Of a stretch of 64,000 nucleotides of DNA, positions 1 to 8,724 are shown in pieces. The stretch is from Methylomicrobium agile (GTDB lineage Bacteria > Pseudomonadota > Gammaproteobacteria > Methylococcales > Methylomonadaceae). The first letter of the stretch is position 1. Each line of letters begins with the position of its first letter. A program made the position numbers and the translations under genes. The stretch spans positions 868,001 to 932,000 of the forward strand of contig NZ_JPOJ01000001.1 in the NCBI RefSeq assembly GCF_000733855.1, in the 5' to 3' direction. The notes below the pieces were generated by a model, which had not been told where the DNA came from, did no database searches, and saw only the letters and a program-made list of their open reading frames with translations.

Positions 1-41
1 AAGCATATCCTTTAACCGCTCGTTTACAGAATGATTCTTTA

Positions 42-79
42 CCGGTCTTGTTTCGGGAAAAACCGAAAAACAAGCCCGG
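42..79. other. Stem-loop near the left edge
   Basis: An imperfect inverted repeat: CCGG-t-CTTGTTTCGG on the left and CCGAAAAACAAG-c-CCGG on the right, around a short A-rich loop. It lies outside any gene I can see. It could end a transcript that begins left of the window, but no clear T-run follows on either strand. Confidence 0.35.
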
Positions 80-249
80 CCGAACGTCCGAATCCGATCT
101 CATTCGATTTGTATAGGGTGTTTCGGCATTCGAGACGGTTTCAATACGCCTCAACCGAACTTTATCCGTAACAGATTCATATTATAATACGCAAATCTTC
201 GCGGCGGCTTTGTCAAAGTTTCGCCATCCATTTTACTTTTTCAGCCAAT

Positions 250-849
250 ATGAATACCCCGGCAAAACTCTTTACCGCTATCGTTGTTTCGCTGTTGAGC
301 GCATGCGCGACCCAACCTACCCCGCAGCCGGATACCGCCGCCAAAGCAACCGAACCTAAACCGCAGGTTCGGCAAGAGGAACTGCCGCCCGATTATAATC
401 CTTACATCGACCCTCCATTGACGATTATCAAAGACGGTAAATCGCTGAATTTAGTCAGAATCATGGACGGCGGGATCTGCAAAAACGAGCTGCAGGGAGC
501 CAGTGGTTCATTCTTGGTTTATGCGGACCCGCACGACATCGACCGCATTAAGCAGGAAAAGCCGAAAGAAATTTTCCAAGATTTTGAAACCAAAATACAA
601 AATCTCTCTACCGACATTTTGCAACAGGCGATCGATCAGACCAATTTGACGGACGACCCGTTTTCCCTGGACGATGACGTGATGCAGGAAAAACTGACCG
701 AACAATTAACAAAAAACTTCCATAAAGCTGCAGCCGGTCCCCTCTCGGCTTTTATTCGCGAGACGACGTTAACGATCGAGGTTACGCCCTTTCCTCCTTC
801 GCTCACTTTTTATCAGAAAGGCTGCGATATGAGCCGTTTCACTCAGTGA
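250..849 (+). CDS. Predicted outer-membrane or periplasmic lipoprotein of unknown function
   Basis: A 199-residue protein. A short hydrophobic N-terminus ends in a lipobox-like LLSAC (Cys at about residue 19), so it is probably exported and lipidated. A Pro/Lys/Glu-rich linker follows (about 20-55), then a mostly polar domain with several acidic stretches and two further Cys residues. I recognise no enzymatic motif or named family. The start is the ATG that gives a proper signal peptide; the Shine-Dalgarno sequence is weak. A stem with a T-rich right arm lies just past the stop, so the gene is probably monocistronic. Real coding is supported by the signal peptide and codon use; the function is unknown. 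Confidence 0.7.
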   Translation: MNTPAKLFTAIVVSLLSACATQPTPQPDTAAKATEPKPQVRQEELPPDYNPYIDPPLTIIKDGKSLNLVRIMDGGICKNELQGASGSFLVYADPHDIDRIKQEKPKEIFQDFETKIQNLSTDILQQAIDQTNLTDDPFSLDDDVMQEKLTEQLTKNFHKAAAGPLSAFIRETTLTIEVTPFPPSLTFYQKGCDMSRFTQ

Positions 850-1373
850 ACACTGCCGAAAAACCAATCCGTCGACTTTTTCGGCCATTTACTGCGGAAC
901 GTTAACGCGACACGGGTCATTAATCCGCTACTGTCTCACCGAGCGATTCCCGACGGACGGCTCCCTCTGCATTTTTTTCGATTTGTGCAAGCCTTTCGAT
1001 ATACACATTACGGTAAATACGCTGAGGCTGCCTAACAAATTGATGACTACCATTGATTTCTTGAACATGACCATGTCCTTCTATCGGATAATTTCAACAT
1101 AATGTTTTGCGTTGTACGCTGTAAATTTCTGTGGCGACAAGCTCTAAGTCTCTTGTATTTACTAAACAATGATTTTTGTGAAAAGTTTCACGTAATTCTT
1201 CTTTTTCACCGTCGGCAATTCATATTTCATATGAATCAATCGTTTGCCTACCGATAACGCATCTTTGCCGAACTCCCCCGACATTCCCGACCACCAGCGT
1301 CCAATATAATTCTCCGGTAGAGATGGCAAATGGTTTACAATCCTCCTGTCATCCAGTAGGCAGGAGGTTGATC
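850..1373. other. Intergenic region without a recognisable gene
   Basis: About 520 bases between the lipoprotein gene and the pterin dehydratase. Apart from the stem-loop at its left end and the Shine-Dalgarno AGGAGG at 1362-1367 at its right end, I see no open frame with coding character, no tRNA and no clear repeat. Confidence 0.5.
855..885 (+). terminator. Possible terminator after the lipoprotein gene
   Basis: GCCGAAAAA pairs with TTTTTCGGC nine bases long across a 13-base loop, starting six bases after the stop codon. The right arm itself holds the T-run, so the terminator assignment is tentative. Confidence 0.4.
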
Positions 1374-1757
1374 ATGGGCTGGCGCGAACGCAAACACGAA
1401 GAAACTTATTCAGATAACGAAGTGGAAGAGCGGCTGAAGGAAGAATTGCCGCATTGGTATCTCGAAAATGGCTGGATACGCCGCAAATACAAAACCAGCG
1501 GCTGGAAAGGCACGCTGATGGTAGTCAACACGGTCGGCCATCTGGCGGAAGCCGCTTTTCATCACCCTGATTTGACCGTTTCCTATGCTTTCGTGATCGT
1601 CAAGTTGATGAATCATGCCGCCAAAGGCATTACGAATAAAGACTTTGAGCTGGCACACAAGATAGAAGAAGTGGTGATGTGGCAGCCGGGCAAGGAAGGC
1701 GGCGCTTTGGAAGGAACACCGGACGATCCCCGCTTCAAATACATTAAATACGACTGA
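1374..1757 (+). CDS. phhB: 4a-hydroxytetrahydrobiopterin dehydratase (pterin carbinolamine dehydratase)
   Basis: Dehydrates 4a-hydroxytetrahydropterin to quinonoid dihydropterin, recycling the cofactor of aromatic amino acid hydroxylases; many bacteria keep it for other pterin chemistry. The 127-residue protein contains the full family signature E59-x3-H63-H64-P65-x5-Y71-x9-H81-x8-D90. The start is the ATG six bases after a strong AGGAGG; the frame stays open upstream (another ATG at 1323), but that extension lacks family similarity. No phenylalanine hydroxylase gene lies in the window. The gene is convergent with the aldolase gene and a short hairpin with a T-run follows it. The family call is firm; the physiological substrate here is unknown. 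Confidence 0.9.
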   Translation: MGWRERKHEETYSDNEVEERLKEELPHWYLENGWIRRKYKTSGWKGTLMVVNTVGHLAEAAFHHPDLTVSYAFVIVKLMNHAAKGITNKDFELAHKIEEVVMWQPGKEGGALEGTPDDPRFKYIKYD

Positions 1758-1760
1758 TCG

Positions 1761-1778
1761 GCGCGAGCCGCGCTTTTT
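1761..1778 (+). terminator. Rho-independent terminator after phhB
   Basis: Stem GCGCG-agc-CGCGC followed directly by TTTTT, three bases after the phhB stop codon. Confidence 0.65.
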
Positions 1779-1790
1779 GGAAGGATACGC

Positions 1791-1820
1791 TACAGGCTTG
1801 CGGCGCGCCGCAAGCCTGTA
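1791..1820. repeat. Perfect 30-base palindrome between convergent genes
   Basis: TACAGGCTTGCGGCG followed by its exact reverse complement with no loop. It sits between the ends of phhB and the aldolase gene. It may add bidirectional termination or stabilise 3' ends; no T-run follows on either strand. Confidence 0.6.
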
Positions 1821-1834
1821 ACTTCCGGAACCCG

Positions 1835-2914
1835 TTACAGCGAGTTAACCGAATTCAGATCCATGAAGGCCTGCTGCAGGCGACTGACCATGCCGAGCTC
1901 GCCTTCCCGCTGCCACACACGCGGATCGTAGTATTTCTTGTTTGGCTTGTCGTCGCCTTCGGGGTTGCCGATCTGGCCTTGCAGGTAACCTTCATTTTTC
2001 TTGTAGAAATTCATGATGGCCTCCCATGTTGCCCATTGGGTGTCGGTATCGATGTTCATCTTCACGACGCCGTAGCTGATCGATTCCGCAATTTCTTCCG
2101 GAGTAGAGCCCGAACCGCCGTGGAAAACGAAATTCAGGGTTTTGGCCGGCAAGCCGAATTTCTCCGACACATATTTTTGCGAATTGTCCAAAATTTTCGG
2201 AGTCAGTTTGACGTTACCCGGCTTGTAAACGCCGTGTACGTTGCCGAACGAAGCCGCGATAGTGAAGCGGGGACTGATCTTGCTCAGATGCTCATAGGCA
2301 TAAGCCACGTCTTCGGGCTGCGTATAAAGCTGGGAATGATCCACGTCGGAATTATCCACGCCATCTTCCTCGCCGCCGGTTACGCCCAGCTCGATTTCCA
2401 GCGTCATATCCATTTTGGACATGCGCTTCAGGTATTCGCCGCAAATCTCGATGTTTTCTTTCAGGCTTTCTTCGGAAAGGTCCAGCATGTGCGAGCTGAA
2501 CAGAGGCTTTCCGGTTTCCGCGAAACGTTTCTCGCCGGCATCCAGCAGTCCGTCAATCCACGGCAGCAGTTTTTTTGCCGCATGGTCGGTGTGCAGAATA
2601 ACCGGCACACCGTAATATTCGGCCATCAGATGCACGTGCTGGGCACCGGAAATGGCGCCCAGAATCGCGGTTTTCTGGCCTTCCAGCTTCAGACCTTTGC
2701 CGGCCACGAAAGATGCGCCGCCGTTCGAGAACTGGATGATTACCACTGATTTGGCTTTCGCCGCGCCTTCCAGCACGGCATTGATCGAATCGGTATTGAT
2801 CACATTGACTGCCGGCAGCGCCATGTTATTTTCTTTGCAGATCGCAAACACTCTCTGCACATCTTCTCCGGTCACAACGCCGGGTTTAACTACATCTAAA
2901 ATTTTTTTCGACAT
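1835..2914 (-). CDS. fbaA: Class II fructose-1,6-bisphosphate aldolase
   Basis: Condenses or cleaves dihydroxyacetone phosphate and glyceraldehyde 3-phosphate with fructose 1,6-bisphosphate; in the RuMP cycle it serves the cleavage and regeneration branch. The 359-residue protein is colinear with the long class II (FbaA) type. It has the HTDH catalytic and zinc motif (D110, H111), E175 in TLEIELG, H227 in NVHGVY and H265 in FHGGSGS. It starts at ATG 2914 and lacks an obvious Shine-Dalgarno sequence. It is the last gene of the RuMP locus, 108 bases after transaldolase, with a terminator-like hairpin in that gap, so it may be expressed partly from its own promoter. Confidence 0.95.
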   Translation of the reverse strand: MSKKILDVVKPGVVTGEDVQRVFAICKENNMALPAVNVINTDSINAVLEGAAKAKSVVIIQFSNGGASFVAGKGLKLEGQKTAILGAISGAQHVHLMAEYYGVPVILHTDHAAKKLLPWIDGLLDAGEKRFAETGKPLFSSHMLDLSEESLKENIEICGEYLKRMSKMDMTLEIELGVTGGEEDGVDNSDVDHSQLYTQPEDVAYAYEHLSKISPRFTIAASFGNVHGVYKPGNVKLTPKILDNSQKYVSEKFGLPAKTLNFVFHGGSGSTPEEIAESISYGVVKMNIDTDTQWATWEAIMNFYKKNEGYLQGQIGNPEGDDKPNKKYYDPRVWQREGELGMVSRLQQAFMDLNSVNSL

Positions 2915-2976
2915 AATGAATTGTTAACAATGGTTAAGCTGAGGTGCAAAAGCATCCTGCCACATTTTTATCGGAC

Positions 2977-3009
2977 AAAAGAAACCGGCACCGGACTTGC
3001 CGATGCCGG
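2977..3009 (-). terminator. Terminator between transaldolase and aldolase genes
   Basis: Read on the minus strand, CCGGCATCGG pairs with CCGGTGCCGG (one U-G pair) over a five-base loop, followed by TTTCTTTT. It begins 14 bases after the transaldolase stop codon and could end or attenuate transcription into fbaA. Confidence 0.65.
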
Positions 3010-3022
3010 GAACTTCAGCGAC

Positions 3023-4030
3023 TTACGCTTCGACGGCTTCCGGTTGATTTTCCAACTCGGCCAGACGCTTGGCCAACAGCTCTTCCAGAGATTCCAGAGC
3101 TTTTTCAAAACCGATGATGCCTTCGGACAGCTTGTCTGTCGCCATGCGGTTTTCTTCATGCATGCGGTCGAATGTCGCGCGGTCCATCGTAATTTTTTCG
3201 ATCGCCATGCCGACGGATTTCGCAGGATCCAGCTTGCGCGGCAGCTCGCCTTCGGTCGATTGCAGCTCGGCCAATAAAGACGGCGCGATGGTCAACAGAT
3301 CACAACCCGCCAGTTCGGTAATCTCACCAATGTTACGGAAGCTCGCGCCCATAACTTCGGTCTTGTAGCCGAATTTCTTGTAATAATTATAGACCGAGGT
3401 CACGGAAACGACACCCGGGTCTTCTGCCGGCGCATAAGAATCGCGGCCGGTATCTTTCTTATACCAGTCGAGGATGCGTCCGACGAACGGAGAAATCAGC
3501 GTGATGCCGTTTTCGGCACAGGCAATCGCCTGATGCAGGCCGAACAGCAACGTCAAGTTGCAGTGAATGCCTTCTTTTTCCAGGACTGCCGCCGCCTGAA
3601 TGCCTTCCCAGGTTGAAGCGATCTTGATCAGTACGCGTTCTTTGGAAACGCCGGCCGCCTCATACTGAGCAATGATTTCTCGGCCTTTTGCGATAGTCGC
3701 TTCAGTGTCGTAGGACAGACGCGCATCGACTTCGGTTGAAACCCGGCCCGGAATGATTTCGAGAATTTTCAATCCGAATGAAACCGCCAGGCGGTCAAAC
3801 GCCAAGTTAGCCACTTCAGCCGGGGTCGCGCCGCGCCCCAGCGTATTGCGCGCACCTTTCAAAGTATCGTCGACGATACTTTGATATTGAGGCATTTGGG
3901 CCGCCGCGGTGATCAGCGAAGGATTGGTCGTCGCATCGCGCGGCTTGAAGGTTTCGATCGCCTGAATGTCCCCGGTGTCGGCGACGACTACGGTCATTTC
4001 CCTGAGTTGTTCCAATAAGTTCTTAGCCAT
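3023..4030 (-). CDS. tal: Transaldolase
   Basis: Transfers a dihydroxyacetone unit from fructose 6-phosphate or sedoheptulose 7-phosphate; here it belongs to the rearrangement branch that regenerates ribulose 5-phosphate for formaldehyde fixation. The 335-residue TalB-type protein has the DATTNPSL motif (32-39), the Schiff-base lysine in [11 protein letters not shown] (K136) and [10 protein letters not shown] (181-190). The open frame reaches upstream to 4270, but [10 protein letters not shown] matches the family N-terminus and is preceded by AAGG, so ATG 4030 is chosen. The C-terminus carries a Glu/Leu-rich helical tail of about 20 residues. A 434-base gap separates it from the repeat-protein gene, so it may have its own promoter. 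Confidence 0.95.
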   Translation of the reverse strand: MAKNLLEQLREMTVVVADTGDIQAIETFKPRDATTNPSLITAAAQMPQYQSIVDDTLKGARNTLGRGATPAEVANLAFDRLAVSFGLKILEIIPGRVSTEVDARLSYDTEATIAKGREIIAQYEAAGVSKERVLIKIASTWEGIQAAAVLEKEGIHCNLTLLFGLHQAIACAENGITLISPFVGRILDWYKKDTGRDSYAPAEDPGVVSVTSVYNYYKKFGYKTEVMGASFRNIGEITELAGCDLLTIAPSLLAELQSTEGELPRKLDPAKSVGMAIEKITMDRATFDRMHEENRMATDKLSEGIIGFEKALESLEELLAKRLAELENQPEAVEA

Positions 4031-4464
4031 AATGTGCACCTTAAATGAATAATTATAATTAAAAAACAAATGCCTTCCCAATATTATCACAACTCGTATT
4101 TGTACGAAACTACTGAATGATTCAATTCTGAAGGCGGTTTTTGGCGCCAATTCATCTACAAGATAGACAAACGCAATATATTGAAAGGATCTAGGGGGGT
4201 TGCGGCGCTTTACCAGTCGACTCCATGGCAGAGATCGATTGACGGGAAGGCGGAATAATGAATAGCCCAAGCGACATGCACCGCAATAGCCCTATCGACT
4301 TATCGCGCCGTAAAAGCCCGATGATATGTTTTAAAGACAAACTCTGAAAAAGTTAGTTCTAGCTTCCCACTTGCCCGAACCAAACTTCGACCATGGTGAC
4401 CAGCGGACCGGAAGCATGAGCCTGTGGTCCAAACGAACACAAGCTCAAATATCCGCTTGCCGAA
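4031..4464. other. Gap between the repeat-protein gene and tal
   Basis: No convincing gene is seen on either strand. The right half, just after the repeat-protein stop codon, has no clear terminator. The left part is AT-rich and carries the candidate tal promoter. Confidence 0.5.
4081..4109 (-). promoter_or_regulatory. Candidate promoter for tal-fbaA
   Basis: On the minus strand, TAATAT (4081-4086) follows TTTCGT (4104-4109) with a 17-base spacer, about 50 bases before the tal start and in an AT-rich leader. The -35 match is poor, so this is only a candidate. Confidence 0.35.
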
Positions 4465-5775
4465 TCAGGCGGTTTGCTGAAGGTACTTTTCAACGCCCGT
4501 GGGCTTTTTACCTGCTTTTTTCGCCGGAGCCTGATGCTCGCTGATATATTTCGAAACCCGGGTAGCCTTCGCTTTTTTAGTTGTGACGGCATCATCTTCG
4601 ACCGCTTCCGCCGCAGGAATGAACTCGCCTTCCAAGCATCTCTCGGCCGGTACGAAGACAGGATCAGGACCCTCATGGTCCGCCGTGTTCTGACGGCTCA
4701 GGTATTTAGCGACTCCCGTCAACACAAATTCTTGAGGAACGGATTGCTGCGATACGACGGTATTGCCATTGACGATCGGCGCCTGTCTGGAAAGGTATCT
4801 TGTCACACCGCTGGTTTTAGCCGATGCGCTTGGAATCGATATTCTCTGCCTGATCAGATATTTGGCAACGCCTGAAAACACAGGTTTGGTTTTTGCAAGC
4901 TGCGCCTGCGCTTCCAGATATTTGGCAACGCCGCTGACAGCCGGCTTCGGCTTATAATAGACCCGGCTTTTTGCCAGATATTTGGCGACGCCGCTCTGGC
5001 GTGGCTTCAGGCTATCCCGAACGACTTGCTGAGCGATGTACTTGGCAACTTTGCTGACCGGCGGTTTTTGGCTCTCAATTTCGGCCTGTTGCTGAAAATA
5101 CCGTCCGACGCCGGTTTCCGTAGGTACTTCCGGAGCCTCTACAGGTTGCGGGTCTTCCACAACGGCTTCCGGTTGAGCCGCCGTTGCCGCGGCTTTTTCG
5201 GCCGCAATACGCGCTTCCTCTTCCCGATAGCGCTCGATCAGCTTCTGCGCATCGAGCCTTCTTTGCAGCAAATCCTGTTCGGCTTGGTATTTCGCAACGC
5301 CGGTCAATGCGGCAAGTTTCGCTTCGGCAATTTCCTGACGGGTGATGTACCGGCCGACCGTAGTACGCTTCGGCAGATATTGGGTCTGGATGATTTGTTT
5401 CGCGACATATTTCGCAACACCGCTGGCGGGCATATGGCTGTCGAAACGCGCCAGATATTTGCTGACGCCGGTGACGCGCACCTCTTCCCGCCCTTTGATC
5501 GCCTGCACCACCAAGTATTTGCCGACACCGGTAGCCGGCTGTGATTTATTTTTTTTCACATACCGCGCTACACCGGACTCCGGAGGCCGGGCGCTCAGAT
5601 AGCGAGCGACACCGGTACTGGCCGCAACGACCGGCATGTTCTCGGCCGCTCCGGAAGATTGTTCGTAAACATCACCGGAGTGAGCCAATGATTGCTGTTT
5701 TCTTGTTTCTGTTTTGGATCGCTTACCGAAGGGATACAATCCCTCGACCAAGCTGATCAAGTAAGCCTGATCCAT
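4465..5775 (-). CDS. 16-copy [ST]GVx[KR]Y[LVI] repeat protein (putative scaffold of the RuMP locus)
   Basis: I recognise no named family. The 436-residue protein has no signal peptide and no membrane segment, so it is predicted cytosolic. It carries 16 copies of a seven-residue motif, consensus [ST]-G-V-[AGSTE]-[KR]-Y-[LVIF]. They start at residues 54, 67, 82, 102, 118, 138, 158, 221, 241, 261, 281, 301, 322, 353, 405 and 426. Most linkers are 8-13 polar residues, and five consecutive copies (221 to 301) are exactly 20 residues apart. Residues 165-200 are Glu/Arg/Ala-rich and could form a helix or coiled coil, followed by a Pro/Glu linker. It starts four bases after the stop of the membrane protein that carries the same motif, so the two are surely co-translated. 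Between tkt and tal, a role organising RuMP enzymes is a reasonable inference; nothing in the sequence proves it. Confidence 0.85.
   Translation of the reverse strand: MDQAYLISLVEGLYPFGKRSKTETRKQQSLAHSGDVYEQSSGAAENMPVVAASTGVARYLSARPPESGVARYVKKNKSQPATGVGKYLVVQAIKGREEVRVTGVSKYLARFDSHMPASGVAKYVAKQIIQTQYLPKRTTVGRYITRQEIAEAKLAALTGVAKYQAEQDLLQRRLDAQKLIERYREEEARIAAEKAAATAAQPEAVVEDPQPVEAPEVPTETGVGRYFQQQAEIESQKPPVSKVAKYIAQQVVRDSLKPRQSGVAKYLAKSRVYYKPKPAVSGVAKYLEAQAQLAKTKPVFSGVAKYLIRQRISIPSASAKTSGVTRYLSRQAPIVNGNTVVSQQSVPQEFVLTGVAKYLSRQNTADHEGPDPVFVPAERCLEGEFIPAAEAVEDDAVTTKKAKATRVSKYISEHQAPAKKAGKKPTGVEKYLQQTA
4857..4993 (-). repeat. 60-base tandem DNA repeats inside the KYL repeat gene
   Basis: AGATATTTGGCAACGCC occurs at 4857 and 4917 and, with one change, at 4977: an exact 60-base period matching the 20-residue spacing of the protein motif. 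The conserved core codes for the motif while the linkers differ, so this is a coding repeat, not a CRISPR. Confidence 0.85.
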
Positions 5776-5778
5776 CCA

Positions 5779-6486
5779 TTACCCCCGGTCGCGCAGATAT
5801 TTTTCGACACGGGAAACCGGCTTTGATGGCGTACTTTCGGAAGCCTTCTGACTTTCAACCCCCGTCGATGGAGCGGCTGCGGCAGCGGATTTGACTTGTT
5901 TTTCCAGGTATCTGGAGACGCCGGTTCCGGCTTTGCGGTTCAGATATTTCGCTACGCCGGTCGCACCGCCTGCAGCCGGACGCGCCGAACCATTCGGCGC
6001 ATGGCCTTCAGGCTGCGCTTGCTTCTTGAAAAAGACCACTCCGACGAACGCCAGTACTGCCAAACCGATCAAATAAATGAAGTTGGACTCTTCTTTTTTG
6101 GCTTCGGCCGCAGGCTTCGCTTCGACCGCAGGTTTGGCTTCTTCCGCCGCAGCGATTGCCGGAGCTGCCGGCTGGCTTACCGCAGCAGGCGCGCTTTCTT
6201 CGACAGCTACATTCCTCGGTCTGCCGGCAGGCGCGGCATCGGCTGCAGCAGGTTTGTAGTCAGAGTCCGAATAGACGACCTTCGGCTGGAAGTCAGATGC
6301 CGGATATTGTGAGTCCGCCGCTTTGGACACCGCCGGAGCGGATGCCGCCTGATGCTTGTATTCGGGATCCTGATAAATCACCTTCGGCTGAAAATCGGAA
6401 GCAGGATATTGAGAATCCGCTCCGGCAACAGAGCTGGCCAACAGTAAAGCCGCAAAAGCACCGTTCGTTATATTTATAATTTTCAC
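5779..6486 (-). CDS. Single-pass membrane protein with duplicated periplasmic motif and KYL-motif cytoplasmic tail
   Basis: I recognise no named family. The GTG at 6486 follows AGGGTG by six bases and gives 235 residues with a clear signal peptide (1-22, ending VAGA). The open frame extends upstream only with a non-coding-looking N-terminus. Predicted order: two near-identical periplasmic units starting ADSQYPASDFQPKV (residues 23 and 57), an Ala/Pro/Lys/Glu linker (80-133), one transmembrane helix (about 136-153) followed by KK, and a cytoplasmic tail with TGVAKYL (176), TGVSRYL (188) and SRVEKYL (225) plus a degenerate TGVESQK. The positive charge after the helix supports a cytoplasmic tail. 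The gene is three bases upstream of the soluble repeat protein. It plausibly anchors that protein, or the same partner, to a membrane. Confidence 0.82.
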   Translation of the reverse strand: MKIINITNGAFAALLLASSVAGADSQYPASDFQPKVIYQDPEYKHQAASAPAVSKAADSQYPASDFQPKVVYSDSDYKPAAADAAPAGRPRNVAVEESAPAAVSQPAAPAIAAAEEAKPAVEAKPAAEAKKEESNFIYLIGLAVLAFVGVVFFKKQAQPEGHAPNGSARPAAGGATGVAKYLNRKAGTGVSRYLEKQVKSAAAAAPSTGVESQKASESTPSKPVSRVEKYLRDRG

Positions 6487-6574
6487 GTTGTTCACCCTAA
6501 TAAGTCGTAGTATGTGGATCGGGATCCTGAACGCAGGGATTATGCCTCCGCCCGCGCCCAAGATCTCGTCAACC

Positions 6575-6605
6575 GACGGGATGACAGGGCCATCCCGTCT
6601 TTTTT
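6575..6605. other. Hairpin between tkt and the membrane KYL gene
   Basis: GACGGGATG pairs perfectly with CATCCCGTC over a seven-base loop just after the tkt stop codon. The T-run lies on the plus-strand side (6600-6605), so on the transcribed minus strand it is a stem preceded by A's. It may be a weak terminator, an mRNA-processing site or a stabiliser of the tkt 3' end. Confidence 0.5.
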
Positions 6606-6608
6606 CAA

Positions 6609-8603
6609 TCAAAGTACAGCTTCCACGTTTTTGACTACGTTTTCAACAGTGAAGCCAAACTCCTTGAAAAGTTGTCCGGCCGGCGCCGATTCACCGAAGT
6701 GATCGATACCGACGATCTTGCCGTTGCAGCCGACATATTTCCACCAGAACTCGGTTACGCCGGCTTCGACGGCAACCCGCTTGGTAACGGCCGACGGCAA
6801 TACCGATTCACGGTATTCCGCATCCTGCGCATCGAAAACGTTGGTGGACGGCATCGAAACGACACGGATCTTCTTATCTTTCGCGCCGAGTTCTTCCGCC
6901 GCTTTCACTGCCAATTCGATCTCGGAACCCGTCGCGATGATGATCGCGTCCGGCAGCCCTTCGCAGTCTTTCAACACATAACCGCCGCGGGCAATCAATT
7001 TGATCTGCTCTTCGCTGCGCGGAATATGCGGCAGGTTCTGCCGCGAGAACACCAGCGTCGAGGGGCCTTCTTTACGCTCGATCGCTGCACGCCAGCAAAC
7101 GGCTGTTTCGACTGCGTCGCAAGGCCGCCAAACGTGCATTCTCGGAATCATCCGCAAAGTTGCGGTTTGCTCGATCGGTTGGTGCGTCGGACCGTCTTCG
7201 CCCAGACCGATAGAGTCATGAGTGAAAACGAAGATCGAACGGATCTTCATCAACGCCGCCATCCGCAATGCATTACGCGCATATTCGGAGAACATCAGGA
7301 AGGTTGCGCCAAACGGGATCAGACCGCCGTGCAGGGTAATGCCGTTCATGATCGCGGCCATCCCGAATTCGCGTACACCGTAGTTCACATAGTTCGCATC
7401 CGGCTTGCTCGCGCGCATCGGTTTATGACCCTTCCATTCGGTCATGTTCGAGCAACCGAGGTCGGCCGAACCGCCGAAAATTTCCGGCAGCAATTTGGCA
7501 TAGCCTTCGATCGATGCCAGAGACGACAGACGGGTCGCGGTAGTTTTCGCTTCGGCGTTGACGGCAGCGACAAAGCTGTCCGCATCCGCTTGCCAATTGG
7601 CAGGCAGATCGCCGTTCATCCGGCGTTCGAAATCGACCGCCAGTTCAGGATGCGCCGCTTTGTAAGCCGCAAACGCCTCATGCCAGGCTATCTCCGCAGC
7701 ACCGCCTTTCGCCTTTGCATCCCAGCCTGCATAAACATCCGCAGGCACTTCGAACGCGTCGTGATCCCAGCCCAGAGCCGCTTTGGTCAGATTGATTTCT
7801 TCCTGACCCAATGGCGCGCCGTGGCAGGCATGAGTGCCGGCCTTGTTCGGCGCTCCGAAACCAATCGTGGTCTTGCAGCAGATCAGCGTCGGCTTGTCGG
7901 TCATCGCTTTCGCAAACTCGATCGCTTTATTGATCGATTCCGCGTCATGGCCGTCGACATCCGGAATGACATGCCAGCCGTAGGCTTCGAAACGTTTCGG
8001 AGTGTTGTCGGTGAACCAGCCTTCGACGTGGCCGTCGATCGAGATGCCGTTGTCATCCCAGAACGCGATCAGGTTGCCAAGGCCCAGCGTGCCCGCCAGC
8101 GAGCAAGCTTCATGCGAGATGCCTTCCATCAAGCAGCCGTCGCCCAGAAACACATAAGTCTTGTGGTCGACGATTTTATGATCGTCCTTATTGAAATGCG
8201 CGGCCAGAGCTTTTTCGGCAATCGCCATGCCCACCGCATTGGTGATGCCTTGTCCCAAAGGACCGGTCGTCGTTTCAACGCCAGGCGCATAGCCGTATTC
8301 CGGGTGGCCTGGTGTTCTCGAGTGCAATTGACGGAACTGTTTCAGATCTTCGATCGACAAATCGTAACCGGTCAGGTGCAGCAGGGAATAAATCAGCATG
8401 GAGCCGTGGCCGTTCGACAACACGAAACGGTCGCGGTTTGGCCATTTCGGATTGGCCGGGTTGTGGCGCATATGATCGTTCCACAAAACCTCGGCAATAT
8501 CCGCCATACCCATCGGGGCGCCGGGATGACCCGAATTTGCTTTTTGAACCGCATCCATGCTCAAAGCGCGAATGGCGTTAGCTAAAACACGGCGCGAAGC
8601 CAT
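6609..8603 (-). CDS. tkt: Transketolase
   Basis: A thiamine-diphosphate enzyme that moves two-carbon units between ketose and aldose phosphates, regenerating pentose phosphates for the RuMP cycle. The 664 residues match the full TktA/TktB length. Features seen: the N-terminal [12 protein letters not shown] motif, the TPP motif from [12 protein letters not shown] to DDNGISID (about 154-190), and the central [22 protein letters not shown] region typical of transketolase (read as separate short motifs). ATG 8603 is preceded by GGAG. It lies 121 bases after phi with a terminator-like hairpin in between, and is followed by the two KYL-motif genes, so its expression relative to hps-phi may be damped. 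Confidence 0.95.
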   Translation of the reverse strand: MASRRVLANAIRALSMDAVQKANSGHPGAPMGMADIAEVLWNDHMRHNPANPKWPNRDRFVLSNGHGSMLIYSLLHLTGYDLSIEDLKQFRQLHSRTPGHPEYGYAPGVETTTGPLGQGITNAVGMAIAEKALAAHFNKDDHKIVDHKTYVFLGDGCLMEGISHEACSLAGTLGLGNLIAFWDDNGISIDGHVEGWFTDNTPKRFEAYGWHVIPDVDGHDAESINKAIEFAKAMTDKPTLICCKTTIGFGAPNKAGTHACHGAPLGQEEINLTKAALGWDHDAFEVPADVYAGWDAKAKGGAAEIAWHEAFAAYKAAHPELAVDFERRMNGDLPANWQADADSFVAAVNAEAKTTATRLSSLASIEGYAKLLPEIFGGSADLGCSNMTEWKGHKPMRASKPDANYVNYGVREFGMAAIMNGITLHGGLIPFGATFLMFSEYARNALRMAALMKIRSIFVFTHDSIGLGEDGPTHQPIEQTATLRMIPRMHVWRPCDAVETAVCWRAAIERKEGPSTLVFSRQNLPHIPRSEEQIKLIARGGYVLKDCEGLPDAIIIATGSEIELAVKAAEELGAKDKKIRVVSMPSTNVFDAQDAEYRESVLPSAVTKRVAVEAGVTEFWWKYVGCNGKIVGIDHFGESAPAGQLFKEFGFTVENVVKNVEAVL

Positions 8604-8686
8604 AGTCTTCTCCTTCGTTGGTATAATGATGTTGAGTTAATCAGCCTATTCAGCGTCACTTGATTGGGTCGCCAAACGCATGAGAA

Positions 8687-8716
8687 AAGAACGGGCAGCC
8701 TGGGCCGCCCGTTCTT
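8687..8716 (-). terminator. Terminator or attenuator between phi and tkt
   Basis: On the minus strand AAGAACGGGC pairs perfectly with GCCCGTTCTT over a ten-base loop and runs into TTCTTTTCT. It begins nine bases after the phi stop codon, so hps-phi can form a short separate transcript, with tkt and later genes reached by read-through. Confidence 0.75.
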
Positions 8717-8724
8717 GGTTTTCG

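Noticed and set aside
4465-5775. Regular spaced repeats read as a CRISPR array
   Set aside because: The repeats are in frame, code for a conserved peptide motif, vary in sequence and have coding linkers; no cas gene is near.
6672-8585. A 637-codon open frame on the plus strand opposite transketolase
   Set aside because: It is the antisense frame of a strongly conserved gene, rich in Arg and His, with no domain and no Shine-Dalgarno sequence. GC-rich genes often leave such frames open.
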